Positions 46,785 to 57,700 of a DNA stretch of 64,000 nt are shown piece by piece. Numbering within the stretch: position 1 is the stretch's first letter; every line of letters begins with the position of its first letter. A program made the position numbers and the translations under genes. Under the pieces are notes generated by a model. That model had not been told where the DNA came from, made no database searches, and saw nothing but the letters and a program-made list of their open reading frames with translations. This DNA comes from Drosophila pseudoobscura (Eukaryota; Arthropoda; Insecta; Diptera; Drosophilidae): assembly GCF_009870125.1 (NCBI RefSeq), contig NC_046682.1:806001-870000 (forward strand), read 5' to 3'.

Positions 46785-47895
46785 TAGCCGTCAGCCATCG
46801 GGTGTTACAGGGGGATAAACAGTAAGCGCCCCAAGCGGAACCCCTGACAACCCAGACAGGCGCACCACAGGGCAAAAAGCCGTCGTACCAATACAACAAA
46901 CGAGTGGGATTTATCCTGGCTAAAGGCGACCCGAAATACAAGGACTGAACAAAGGCCATGAGCCAATTCAATCCTGCGCCAAAAAAGGCGTCAGCGCTTA
47001 GCGGAGGATCGCAAGACCATAATTGGCGGCTTGGTCATGACCCTCGCGAAAAATGTCACTTGGTGAAGAGCGAGGACGCAATGTGGCATCAATGCCAAAA
47101 CGCTTCCTTTGCAACCCACTGCATGAAGGCGGTGGCTGCGATTAACGAGGTCTAACGCCAGAGCGCGAGTCTCGGAGAAGACTTGGACCCAGACTAAAAG
47201 CTATACGTAACTGACACCACATGTAAAACACGTACCTGCTGTAATTTATTTTCGTTGGTTCATTATTGACTGCTTTCATATCTTTTAATTTAAAGTTTAC
47301 TTGGCTAAGGCCGAGCAGCAGCGCTGCCAGAAAAGCCGTCAGCGCAGCGGCCGCATTATATATAAGCTTAATGTTTAGTGTTGCTGACAGCGCGAGCGTG
47401 AGACAGAAGGTGGTATGCACATGCTTTGGATCATATTCCTTACGCCGTCGAGTTACGTAAACTTAACGGCTGCACTTATGATAGCTCAAGGCATAATTGT
47501 GTGATCGTATTACGTCGAACATGAATTATGACCGAGGCTTGATTTTACGTAAAGTTTACAACAAAGTGTTAAACTGTGTGTTCTTTCACATGTACTATGA
47601 ACAGTGTGTACTCTTTATGTATGCATAATACACTGAATTTTCGCATAAGAAGAGTAACACCAATTTTTACTCCCAAAATTCAGCATTGAAGACAAATACA
47701 TTAGTAAGCCTCGAAGGCCAGGATTATTCACTGAAGATCTGTTCAATAAACATGAGTCAGGGTTGATGCCCTGCCCTGCCAATTATTGGCTCAAAAGGAT
47801 CTTCGAAGGAGTCTTTTCCCACGGGCACATACTTGACTACCGGCTTCAGATCAAAGTTAAGATAGGCAAGCCCTCGCATTTCATGGCGAGTGGCC
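46785..47895 (+). mobile_element. second LOA-type LINE copy, heavily deleted
   Basis: GCCGTCAGCCATCGGGTGTT at 46785 matches the 5' end of the element at 40180. Further patches match ORF1 (46870-47150), the endonuclease (47195-47245 and 47640-47760) and the RT entry region (47765-47890), in order, with large deletions between. A block of about 395 bp at 47242-47637 is foreign to the LINE. Old and dead. Confidence 0.75.
47242..47637. mobile_element. insertion within the LINE copy, possible solo LTR
   Basis: Sequence on both sides aligns with 42115-42200 of the intact LINE, so these bases are inserted. The insert starts TGTAATTTATTTTCG-like and ends near GAATTTTCGCA. It includes a GC-rich patch and ACGTAAAGTTTAC-type words. 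A TG...CA outline would suit a solo LTR, but no target duplication was clear. Confidence 0.35.
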
Positions 47896-48122
47896 ACAGT
47901 GGCCTTCTATACGTGCAGGAAAACCATCTTACTAAAATTGTCAATGACTTACCTGACTTGCCTGTTTGCTGAAAAAAGATAGAAGATATATATATTTCGG
48001 TTGCCTTTCTATTATTAATCGGTATTTCATTTTTCTGATATGAAATCTAGGTGGCAAACAGACTCATGTTCGTACTCAGATCGGACAAATTTTCCATTGA
48101 TTGAGAGTGTCATATAGTTTGC
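47896..48122. other. unassigned DNA between two LINEs
   Basis: AT-rich, no coding match. It includes the left flank of the R1-like insertion. Confidence 0.4.
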
Positions 48123-48399
48123 TTGGGGCTGGGTGTTTTTTTTTTTGTATTCTATTACTTTTATTATGCTTTAATACTAGTTCTTATATAAGGTTAGCAA
48201 CTAGTTGTGAGGGTCTGGGACTGTGGTTTGTTGGTGGGGTAATGGGGCGTAGCTATGCGGTACGGCCGCAAAGCATTGCTTCGCACAGCCGTTCCTCCTT
48301 ACTCCTCCGACACTTTCCTTGCCCTCTCCGCTCTCCGTAGTTCCCGCATTATAGTGGCGGCGTACCTAGTGGTGGCATCCCACGCCTTGGGATTCGCTA

Positions 48400-50463
48400 C
48401 CATGAGCGGCACGATCCCTCTGACGCTAATGCTGGTGGCTAGCTCATCCTCTAGCTGGCGCCTTTCTTACTCGAAAGGTGGCATTCAAAGAGCGTCCTCC
48501 ACGATACCTCGACCACATGATGGGCACCAGTCCTCCGTTTCGTGTCCAAACCGCTTCAGGTACGATCTGAAGCATCAGTGGCCGCTCAGCATCTGAGTGA
48601 GGTGGAAGTCCACCTGTCCGTGCTTCCTCTCCAACCACAGCTTGATATCCGGAATCAGCTGGTGGGTCCAGCGTCCTTTAGTCGAGGAATCCCACTTCAT
48701 CTGCCACCTCCTGACGGTCTCATGCCTGGGTGATTCTCTCTCGACTCCGGTGGGAGGATTGTGGGTGTCCCTGCGAGATAGCTCGTACACCTCGGCCCTT
48801 TCCCTCGCTTGCTCTGCTATTGGGACTAGTCCCCCGACTAGTACCGCTCTCCAGCGGGTCCCACTTATTGCATTCTCCGCTATGTTGGACACTAAGCCAA
48901 TGGCATCCAGGGTTGATCTGCCTTTCCGGAAGCCATACTGGTTGGGCGACAAGCCGCCAGCATCTTCAATGGCACGGCTGAGCCTACGTGCAATGAGCTT
49001 TTCGCATACCTTCCCCGCGTTGTCCAGGAGACAAATTGGTCTGTACGAGGAAGGCTCGCCTGGTGGTTTCCCTGGCTTGTTGAGCGGCAGTAGCTTTTGA
49101 ATCTTCCACCTATCGGGGAAGGTACCTTCTAGCAGACACTTATTGAAGACCTCGGCGAAGGCGGATGGCTGTAGTGCCAATGCCAGTTTTAAAGCCCTAT
49201 TTGGGATTGCATCCGGGCCTGGGGCTTTTTGCTGGGCAGGCTCCTACCGGCTTCCAGGATCTCCGCTTCCGTGATCGTTTCGATGCCCGTGATCGGTGCG
49301 TCGCTTTCTAAGGGGCCTGGACGCCCCTGTTGCTCGCTGGGGAACAGGGTGTGCACTATGTCCTCGAGGGTGCTGGGGTCCGTTGGCGCCTTGCTCCCGG
49401 CACTTAGCCGCTTCATAACGATGTTGTAAGCCCTGCCCCAGGGGTCTTGTTCCGCTGTGTCGCAGAGTTGGAGCAAGCATTCCCGCTTGCTGCTCCGAAT
49501 TGCATGCTTCAGTGCCTTCCTGGCGGTCCTATACTCCTCATGCGATGTGACGAACCGAGTCGTGCGTCGCGCTCTCTGCATAGCTCGTCTGGCCCTTAGA
49601 CACGTTGTCCGGAGCCTGTCGATGTCGGCGTTCCACCACACGATTGGCTCGTGGTGCCGCATGAATGGCTTCCGCTGTCTCATGCTCCTGTCACAGGCCT
49701 CCTCCATTCGCAAGGCGAGCTGGTTGGCCGATTCGTTGGCACTTGTGTCCCCGAGGGCCTCCCATGTCTCGAGGCTTCTAGCCAGTGCGCTGGTGTTGAG
49801 CGTGTCCACGATGTAGGCTTTGCTCCTCGCGCTTGATCTGCTGGGTCTGGGGCGTTCGCCAATGGTGCATACTATGGCTTCGTGGTCACTTCCGGTGTAC
49901 ACGTCTCCTATTCGCCACGTTGCATTGCGCAGCTGTGAAGGGCTCGCGAACGTTAGGTCAATGATTGACCCAGCGCTACCCCTGCAGAAGGTTTGCTGGG
50001 AGCCCTCGTTCAGCAGCGCTAGGTCTAGCGATGCTAAAGTTTCTAGCAGGATTCGGCCTCTTGCGTTGGTGACTTGACAGCCCCACTCGTGTGCCCACGC
50101 GTTGAAGTCCCCGGCGATTAGGACTGCCCCGCGGTTTCTTGCGTCTTCAGCTAGTTCCTCAATGATTCGGGCGAAGGACTCGAGGGGTAGACTGGGCGCT
50201 AGGAAGCAGCTGTATACCCATAGGTTGCCAGCTCTCGCGCGCACAAATCCGTCTCCTGCCAGCACATTGGTGATTTTGTAGGGATCACCTCCACATGCCC
50301 ACAGGGATGCCTTCCCTGTTCTGTCGGTCGCCCAGGATTCGTTGTCACCTGATTTGTACGGCTCGCTGAGTATGGCCAGGTCCGATTTCAGTTCTCTCAC
50401 CGTCTGCAGGAGCAGGTCCTGTGCGGCCCTACAGTGATTCAGATTGAGCTGGATCACTTCCAT
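48400..50463 (-). pseudogene. R1-like ORF2 (endonuclease, RT), deleted and frameshifted
   Basis: ATG at 50463 gives MEVIQLNLNHCRAAQDLLLQ, the start of the endonuclease, with LSEPYKSG, AGDFNAWAHEWGC and GSDHEAIVC. The frame continues to 49189, where a one-base shift near 49230 interrupts SLPSKKAPGPDAIPN. RT resumes in a new frame (FPDRWKIQKLLPLNKPGKPP, YRPICLLDNAGKVCEKLIAR, GFRKGRSTLDAIG) and then jumps, after ISGTRWRA, straight to the C-terminal region. The YADD active-site region is therefore absent. The end reads KGRWTHQLIPDIKLWLERKH and FHLTQMLSGHGCFRSYL, diagnostic of the R1 clade, followed by CPSCG. Confidence 0.87.
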
Positions 50464-50519
50464 CCTCTTGTTCCGGCTACCTCTCCTAGCATCGAGAAGG
50501 GACACTGCCGGCTTCCCGA

Positions 50520-51176
50520 TTAATGGCCTCTGTCCTCTCGGCCTCTCCCAGCGCAGACGAAGCAGGTTGCCTTGTTTGGACAGTCTGCCATCTTGTGCCC
50601 ATTGATGCCACAGCGAATGCAGCACCCAGTTCGGTCCACCGCACTATGGCAGTTTGGCGCAATGTGCCCAATCTCCAAGCACTTGTAGCACCTAGGCTGC
50701 GAGTCCTTCTCCTTGATCTTACATACCGTCCATCCCTCCTTGACCTTGCCCTTGCCGAGGACCACTTGAGCATCCTTGCTCGGCAGTCCAATTACGGCAG
50801 TCTGGGTGTCCGAGTATGATGGGCGTAGGCTGACAAGGTCCTCCGCGGTTACTAGCGGGTCCAGGTCGCTGATCGCTAGCACCCTCGTCCTCGTGTTTTC
50901 GGAAAGGGCTCGTACCTCCGCTACTCCATCCAGTACCGATTCGAGGCTACCCTTAATCCTTGTTGCGCTTTCTTTATCGCCTCTGTTCAGCTCAAGGAGC
51001 AGGTTACCATTTGCGGTACGGCGGACCTTGTTGACGCTCGTACTCAGGTCCTGAAGCTGACCGTCTTCTCTCCGGGTAACCAGGGCCAGCACCTCGCTGT
51101 AGGTTTTTCCTTTCGCCTCGACGACCACGGCGTCCGGGCGGTGAGGTTTGCTAGCCGGCTTCTTGGCTGTCCTCGT
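50520..51176 (-). pseudogene. R1-like ORF1 (Gag-like, CCHC zinc knuckles), 5'-truncated
   Basis: Open from the truncated end to 50520. It carries EVLALVTRREDGQLQDLSTS, then a basic domain and three zinc knuckles: CYKCLEIGHIAPNC, CIRCGINGHKMADC and the start of a third (CFVCAG). This arrangement is usual for R1/I-type ORF1 proteins, which bind element RNA. It overlaps the endonuclease frame at its end. Confidence 0.85.
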
Positions 51177-51194
51177 GTTCTTGGGGCTGGGTGT

Positions 51195-52050
51195 GACCAG
51201 GTGTGTGCAACCATAGGGCGGTTATACTGTTATGTGTTTGCTTACAAATAAAATCAAATAAAAATGTAAATTTTATATGAAAGCAATCCGGCGCTGAAGG
51301 ACTACAATACGAATCAGAAATGTAATCAACATGTTTTTTATCTCCTTATATATTATGAAGATGACTACCGGGTATTTAATTAATATATTATAAAATCGAT
51401 ATTATCGGCTTTCCTTCGACTGTTGATGAGACTAATAGGCTATTCAAACTGAGGACCATCCATTTCGGGGAACTGTTTTCGCAACATGAGTGTAACAGAA
51501 CATCTGGGTTAAGACAGCAATATTTTAGTTTCCCGCAACATTTAATTCAAAATGTAAATGCAACCAATTAATAGATTGTGGATGGAACCAGTGTGAATCG
51601 GTTTTTCACACTTGTCAAAAAATCCCACCGTTCCTGTGGTGGTGCTCAGATCTATAAATTTGTCTTCATGGAAAAAAAAATGGAATTTTTAACAGATATA
51701 ATTGTAAGCAAACACAAACCGTAGAGAATGTGCAACTGGTCACACACTGCACTTATCGAAAATTATGACGCTTATGAGCGCTCATCTGCTTATGTAATAG
51801 TATTAAGTACTAAGCTTTTTAGGTTAATTTAACCGAGTATATAAATTCATATATTTTCAATTTAAAACATAATATGTACAATAATACTTTAATTCGAAAC
51901 ATTTAGTTTGACTCATCTACGTTTAATTGTGAAATCGCTCAGTGTACTTAAGGCTTAACTAATCTACGCATTATTCAACACTATTTCTATCATTTCCTTT
52001 TGACAAGCGTACTCAACGTGTTTCGGCCTTTTCCGGTTTATTCGTTGAAC
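51195..52050 (+). promoter_or_regulatory. 5' flank and presumed promoter of RpS3A
   Basis: 51420-51480 shares short words (GACCATCCATTTCGGG) with the area upstream of the Rad51D-like gene. 51590-51640 contains TGTGAATCGGTTTTTCACAC, an inverted repeat. Close to the start codon is a pyrimidine run (TTTCGGCCTTTTCCGG, 52021-52036), as expected near the TOP-type transcription start of ribosomal protein genes. The exact start site is not determined. Confidence 0.5.
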
Positions 52051-52391
52051 ATGGCAGTCGGCAAAAATAAGGGTCTTTCCAAGGGAGGAAAAAAGGGTGG
52101 TAAGAAGAAGGTAGTAGACCCCTTCTCACGCAAGGACTGGTACGATGTCAAAGCACCGAATATGTTTCAAACCCGTCAAATCGGTAAAACGCTTGTCAAC
52201 CGCACCCAGGGTCAAAGAATCGCCTCCGACTACTTGAAGGGCCGCGTGTTTGAAGTGTCTCTGGCTGACCTGCAAAAAGATATCGATCCTGAGCGTTCTT
52301 TCCGTAAGTTTCGTCTTATTGCTGAAGACGTACAGGACCGCAACGTTTTGTGCAACTTCCATGGCATGGATTTGACTACAGATAAATACAG
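52051..52391 (+). CDS. RpS3A: Ribosomal protein S3A (eS1), exon 1
   Basis: ATG at 52051 starts [20 protein letters not shown], the lysine-rich N-terminus of eS1, a core protein of the small ribosomal subunit near the mRNA exit and platform. It continues [20 protein letters not shown] and ends DLTTDKY at the donor GTAAGT (52392). In memory it is near-identical to the D. melanogaster protein. The exon encodes 113 complete codons and leaves AG of an arginine. The gene is the classic dot-chromosome Minute locus in D. melanogaster. Confidence 0.98.
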
Positions 52392-53331
52392 GTAAGTGAA
52401 CTCAATAAATATTTTAGTATGAATGCGGCACAAGCAGGTCATTCATACATGTATGTGCATATATATGTATGTCTGTACACCTTATGCATAATCGAGGAAA
52501 CCGATTAAATTGAAGAATTAGGCCAACGAAAATAAAATGATTTGCCAATATATACCGTGGTGCTCATACACTTAAGCCACAAGAACTACACCGAGAATTT
52601 AAGCGAAAATCAAGAAAAGTTTTTATTTTACAGCTCCCATTTTTTGTCTCAAATTAGTTCTATATGTCAGTGTTTTAATACAACAACAACCAAGTTATGA
52701 AAATATATAGTCAGCGAAATAATTTAAAAATCTGAAACCATCTCGAAAATGTCCTGCTCATATACTTAAGCCACCTCAAACAAAATGGCTAAAAAAGTTA
52801 AAATTTGCCCACTATTCCTAGTAATTTTAATAAAACTACTTTAATATTTAGTAGGATGACCTTTCTGCTTAAGAAAAGTGGAGCAACGCCTTGGTATTGA
52901 ATCTACAGGACGTGGTAAACTATATGTACGACGTCCTCCCAACAAATAATTAACTCCAGAATACACAAAGACCGTTAAACATTGTGGCGCTTCGATCATG
53001 GTCTGGGGCTGTTTCACCGCATCGGGCTTAGGTCTAATTTGAGACAAAAAATGGGAGCTGTAAAATAGCTTTTCTTGATTTTCGCTTAAATTCTTTGTGT
53101 AGTTCTTGTGGCTTAAGTGTATGAGCACCACTGTATATATATTTTTTTGGACAACGTATTTATATAGCGCGCTATGGGGCAAGCCCTCTACGCAACCGCT
53201 TTACTCTTGCGACAACCTACTGAGTAAAATATCGGACGACGACGACCTAACACTTTTGTATTCAATAGAGATACACATACATATATGTATGTACACAATA
53301 ATCTATACAAATGTACTTTTTCTTTGGATAG
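52392..53331 (+). other. RpS3A: RpS3A intron, enlarged by a transposon
   Basis: 940-nt intron, GTAAGT to TTTGGATAG. About 580 nt of it are a Tc1-like element. The remainder has a TACATA microsatellite (52448-52470) and a TACATATATGTATG run near the acceptor. Confidence 0.9.
52555..53133 (-). mobile_element. Tc1-like element, internally deleted, inside the RpS3A intron
   Basis: The ends GTGGTGCTCATACACTTAAG (left) and CTTAAGTGTATGAGCACCAC (right) are perfect inverted repeats, flanked by TA on each side. The interior keeps only fragments of transposase, on both strands because of rearrangement: RPVDSIPRRCSTFLKQKGHP on the minus strand, and VKHCGASIMVWGCFTASGLG on the plus strand at 52968-53037. 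It belongs to the same family as 26779-27475. The insertion leaves both splice sites untouched. Confidence 0.85.
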
Positions 53332-53797
53332 GTCCATGGTGAAGAAGTGGCAAACACTTATCGAGGCCATCGTAGAGGCCAAAACTGTTGATGGCTATCT
53401 GTTGCGTGTGTTCTGCATTGGATTTACTGCAAAGGACCAGCAGTCTCAGCGCAAAACTTGCTATGCGCAGCAGTCTCAGGTCCGTAAGATTCGGGCCCGT
53501 ATGACTGACATCATTACTAATGAAGTCAGCGGTGCTGATCTGAAACAGCTGGTTAACAAATTAGCTCTCGACTCAATTGCGAAAGATATCGAAAAGAGTT
53601 GTCAGCGTATCTATCCTTTACACGATGTTTACATCCGTAAAGTTAAGGTGTTGAAGAAGCCTCGTTTTGACGTATCCAAGCTTCTGGAGTTGCATGGTGA
53701 TGGTGGCGGAAAAACTACAGAAGCCGTCGTATCTGCTGAAGGCGCCGTGGTCGACCGTCCTGAAGGTTACGAACCCCCCGTACAGGAGGCCGTCTGA
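53332..53797 (+). CDS. RpS3A: Ribosomal protein S3A (eS1), exon 2
   Basis: The first G completes arginine, then [20 protein letters not shown] through [20 protein letters not shown] to the C-terminus [16 protein letters not shown] and TGA at 53797. Together with exon 1 it gives a 268-residue protein, the expected length, with no disruption. Only two coding exons were seen. Confidence 0.98.
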
Positions 53798-54660
53798 GCT
53801 GGATATGCATTTTGTATATTGTATTGCATTCACAGAGCATATATAATATATAACTCTACACTTTGTAGAAAATAATTTTTGTGCGTTCTGTTCTTGGGTC
53901 CAGGGGTCTATTTCCATTCTAGGAGTCATTGCAAATCGACTTGCTGTTCACATTTTGCCAAATCGTCCAATCTGGTGCTACATCTAAAGCATGGTATGTA
54001 AACTCACAAACATGCTGCAAACCACTTAAATAACTGATTTTTTCTTTTAGATTTTAGATTCTTTAGATTGAGGGGCTCGAAAAGAACACTAATATTGGGG
54101 CCGTATTTTTCACATAAGGTATATAAACCCTTTCAGATATAAAATTCGTTCAGATATAAAAATGATGTTTTATTTTTCGTCTCTGTCCGTTTACTGATGA
54201 CAATTCTTTACTGATTGAAAAAATACAGAGAAGGATTGATGAAGAACGCATTTGAATTTATGTTAACTCTCTAAATTTTCTATCTTTGTAGACATTTGAA
54301 GCAGTTACAAGTGAATAGCAATACAGTCAGATCCATGTGAACCACTAAATGGTAAATGTAAAACGATCTATAGTTGTATGAATTCTGCACATTCCATTTA
54401 TTTCAGGACTTGCTATGATGATTTTCCTTTGATAGGAGTAGCGCAATTTCATATGATTCTATGGTATGTTCTTGTTAAGCTGCTGGATTACTAGCCTTGC
54501 TTATTTATTTAGCCATATATATTATAAGATTTATTTTTTAAACGAATGTTAATACCATTTTTTTTTACATATGTTGTGAGGTTTGCTTTTATTAACTGCT
54601 ACACTTGCAAATCAAATATAGTGTGTATAATATGAATAATCTAGAAATATGTTAACGGTG
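53798..54660. other. RpS3A 3' flank and approach to the tandem array
   Basis: Contains the RpS3A 3' UTR and, further on, single-copy-looking DNA with splice-like words (CTTTTAG at 54045-54051, ATCTTTGTAG near 54291, a GTAAATG donor-like site near 54351). From about 54660 the sequence begins to resemble the last part of the array unit (ACGGATTCCGCATCATTTA). It could contain exons of the same transcript as the array. Confidence 0.4.
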
Positions 54661-54764
54661 TGTTGGACAAATATTATGATTTCATTACGGATTCCGCATC
54701 ATTTAAGTAATTCCATCCACTCAATTTACATACATACATAAACAAATTATTAGTTTTCAGAAAG

Positions 54765-57700
54765 ATTGAAAAATAAGCCACAATGCTTTTATCTTGCCTG
54801 GGATCGAACCTTCACGCGAGTCCTATCTTAGGTGAGTACGCTAGATGATAGTTAAAAAAATAATTAACTGAAAAATGGTGTAGTTTTTTATTTGCTACTC
54901 TTGAAAAACCTGATGAAAATATTCACCTTAGTAACTGATCTAGACTTAAATAGAAATGAATGCTCTAATATACTTTAACCAATGGATATAATATTTTTGA
55001 TTACATTTTTTCTCTCATTTAGTGCCATTTTGAATTTCCCCATGGCCGAAGTCGTTTTGCGCTCTGCATTTTGGCTTTCTTTTATGTAAGATACATTATT
55101 TTTATTTTATACTCGTACAACTACTATAATATAAGTATATGATGAAACAATTACCCAGCTCGCTTCGATATTCCGTGAAGAGAACTGTTCCAAATCCAAC
55201 CAAATTAAACAGCTGATATAATGCTCTCACCATATAGGTTTTCGTTTTAATATTTACTTCGTTAAATTGATAACACAATAATGTTCTTTTTTCAGAAAGA
55301 TGATGGAAGATCATAAACAGTTGAGTTGCTATATGTTGAGGCAGTCACTCTGCTCAACTCAAATCCAATCAATTCAAATGATTTTTAAAGAGGTGTGTAT
55401 GCTTTGTGCGAGGTGGAATAACTACTATTAAAAATTGAGCAGTCTTTACCAAAGCAAACTTTTTAAAATCGTATGATGATTTGTTTACGGATTCCCCATC
55501 ATTTATGTAATGCAATGTTTATAAATGAAAAATTCCATCCACTGAAATTAAATCTAGCAGATAAGCTTTTAACATTTGTTAATCTACTTTATTTATAATT
55601 CTTAGTTTTTCCCATGTTTTCAGAAAGGTGGAAGCCACAATGTTTATATTTTGCCTGGGATCGAACCTTCACGCGAGTCCTATCTTAGGTGAGTACGCTA
55701 GATCATAGCTAAAAAAAAAATTAACTGAGAAATGATGTAGTTTTTTATTTGCTACTCTTGAAAAACCTGATGAAAATATTCACCTTAGTAACTGATCTAG
55801 ACTTAAATAGAAATGAATGCTCTAATATACTTTAACCAATGGATATAATATTTTTGATTACATTTTTTCTCTCATTTAGTGCCATTTTGAATTTCCCCAT
55901 GGCCGAAGTCGTTTTGCGCTCTGCATTTTGGCTTTCTTTTATGTAAGATACATTATTTTTATTTTATACTCGTACAACTACTATAATATAAGTATATGAT
56001 GAAACAATTACCCAGCTCGCTTCGATATTCCGTGAAGAGAACTGTTCCAAATCCAACCAAATTAAACAGCTGATATAATGCTCTCACCATATAGGTTTTC
56101 GTTTTAATATTTACTTCGTTAAATTGATAACACAATAATGTTCTTTTTTCAGAAAGATGATGAAAGATCATAAACAGTTGAGTTGCTATATGTTGAGACA
56201 GTCACTCTGCTCAACTCGAATCCAATGAATTTAACGGATTTTTAAAGAGGTGTGTATGCTTTGTGTGACGTAGAATAACTACCATTAAAAATTGAGCAGT
56301 CTTTACCAAAGCAAACTTTTTAAAATCGTATGATGATTTGTTTACGGATTCCCCATCATTTATGTAATGAAATGTTTATAAATGAAAAATTCCATCCACT
56401 GAAATTAAATCTAGCAGATAAGCTTTTAACATTTGTTAATCTACTTTATTTATAATTCTTAGTTTTTCCCATGTTTTCAGAAAGGTGGAAGCCACAATGT
56501 TTATATTTTGCCTGGGATCGAACCTTCACGCGAGTCCTATCTTAGGTGAGTACGCTAGATCATAGCTAAAAAAAAAATTAACTGAGAAATGATGTAGTTT
56601 TTTATTTGCTACTCTTGAAAAACCTGATGAAAATATTCACCTTAGTAACTGATCTAGACTTAAATAGAAATGAATGCTCTAATATACTTTAACCAATGGA
56701 TATAATATTTTTGATTACATTTTTTCTCTCATTTAGTGCCATTTTGAATTTCCCCATGGCCGAAGTCGTTTTGCGCTCTGCATTTTGGCTTTCTTTTATG
56801 TAAGATACATTATTTTTATTTTATACTCGTACAACTACTATAATATAAGTATATGATGAAACAATTACCCAGCTCGCTTCGATATTCCGTGAAGAGAACT
56901 GTTCCAAATCCAACCAAATTAAACAGCTGATATAATGCTCTCACCATATAGGTTTTCGTTTTAATATTTACTTCGTTAAATTGATAACACAATAATGTTC
57001 TTTTTTCAGAAAGATGATGGAAGATCATAAACAGTTGAGTTGCTATATGTTGAGGCAGTCACTCTGCTCAACTCAAATCCAATCAATTCAAATGATTTTT
57101 AAAGAGGTGTGTATGCTTTGTGCGAGGTGGAATAACTACTATTAAAAATTGAGCAGTCTTTACCAAAGCAAACTTTTTAAAATCGTATGATGATTTGTTT
57201 ACGGATTCCCCATCATTTATGTAATGCAATGTTTATAAATGAAAAATTCCATCCACTGAAATTAAATCTAGCAGATAAGCTTTTAACATTTGTTAATCTA
57301 CTTTATTTATAATTCTTAGTTTTTCCCATGTTTTCAGAAAGGTGGAAGCCACAATGTTTTTATCTTGCCTGGGATCGAACCTTCACGCGAGTCCTATCTT
57401 AGGTGAGTACGCTAGATCATAGCTAAAAAAAAAATTAACTGAGAAATGATGTAGTTTTTTATTTGCTACTCTTGAAAAACCTGATGAAAATATTCACCTT
57501 AGTAACTGATCTAGACTTAAATAGAAATGAATGCTCTAATATACTTTAACCAATGGATATAATATTTTTGATTACATTTTTTCTCTCATTTAGTGCCATT
57601 TTGAATTTCCCCATGGCCGAAGTCGTTTTGCGCTCTGCATTTTGGCTTTCTTTTATGTAAGATACATTATTTTTATTTTATACTCGTACAACTACTATAA

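Larger units (their letters stand above)
48137..51180 (-). mobile_element. R1-clade LINE, 5'-truncated, with 14-bp target duplication
   Basis: Identical 14-mers TTGGGGCTGGGTGT lie at 48123-48136 and 51181-51194. On the minus strand the element ends in a poly-A run of about 12 that abuts the left duplicate, and it begins inside ORF1, so its 5' end is missing. Fourteen bases is also the target duplication length of classical R1, but this site is not 28S rDNA. ORF2 has an internal deletion in the RT. A 3' fragment of the same family is at 25590-25715. Confidence 0.88.

Noticed and set aside
54185..54250. Box C/D snoRNA candidates (TGATGA...CTGA) at 54190 and again in each array unit.
   Set aside because: Boxes C and D are only about 15-20 bases apart and no terminal stem or second box pair is present.
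54785..54850. tRNA gene on the minus strand of the array (GGTTCGATCCC).
   Set aside because: The T-stem does not pair beyond two bases and no acceptor stem or anticodon arm can be drawn. Kept only as a possible B-box.
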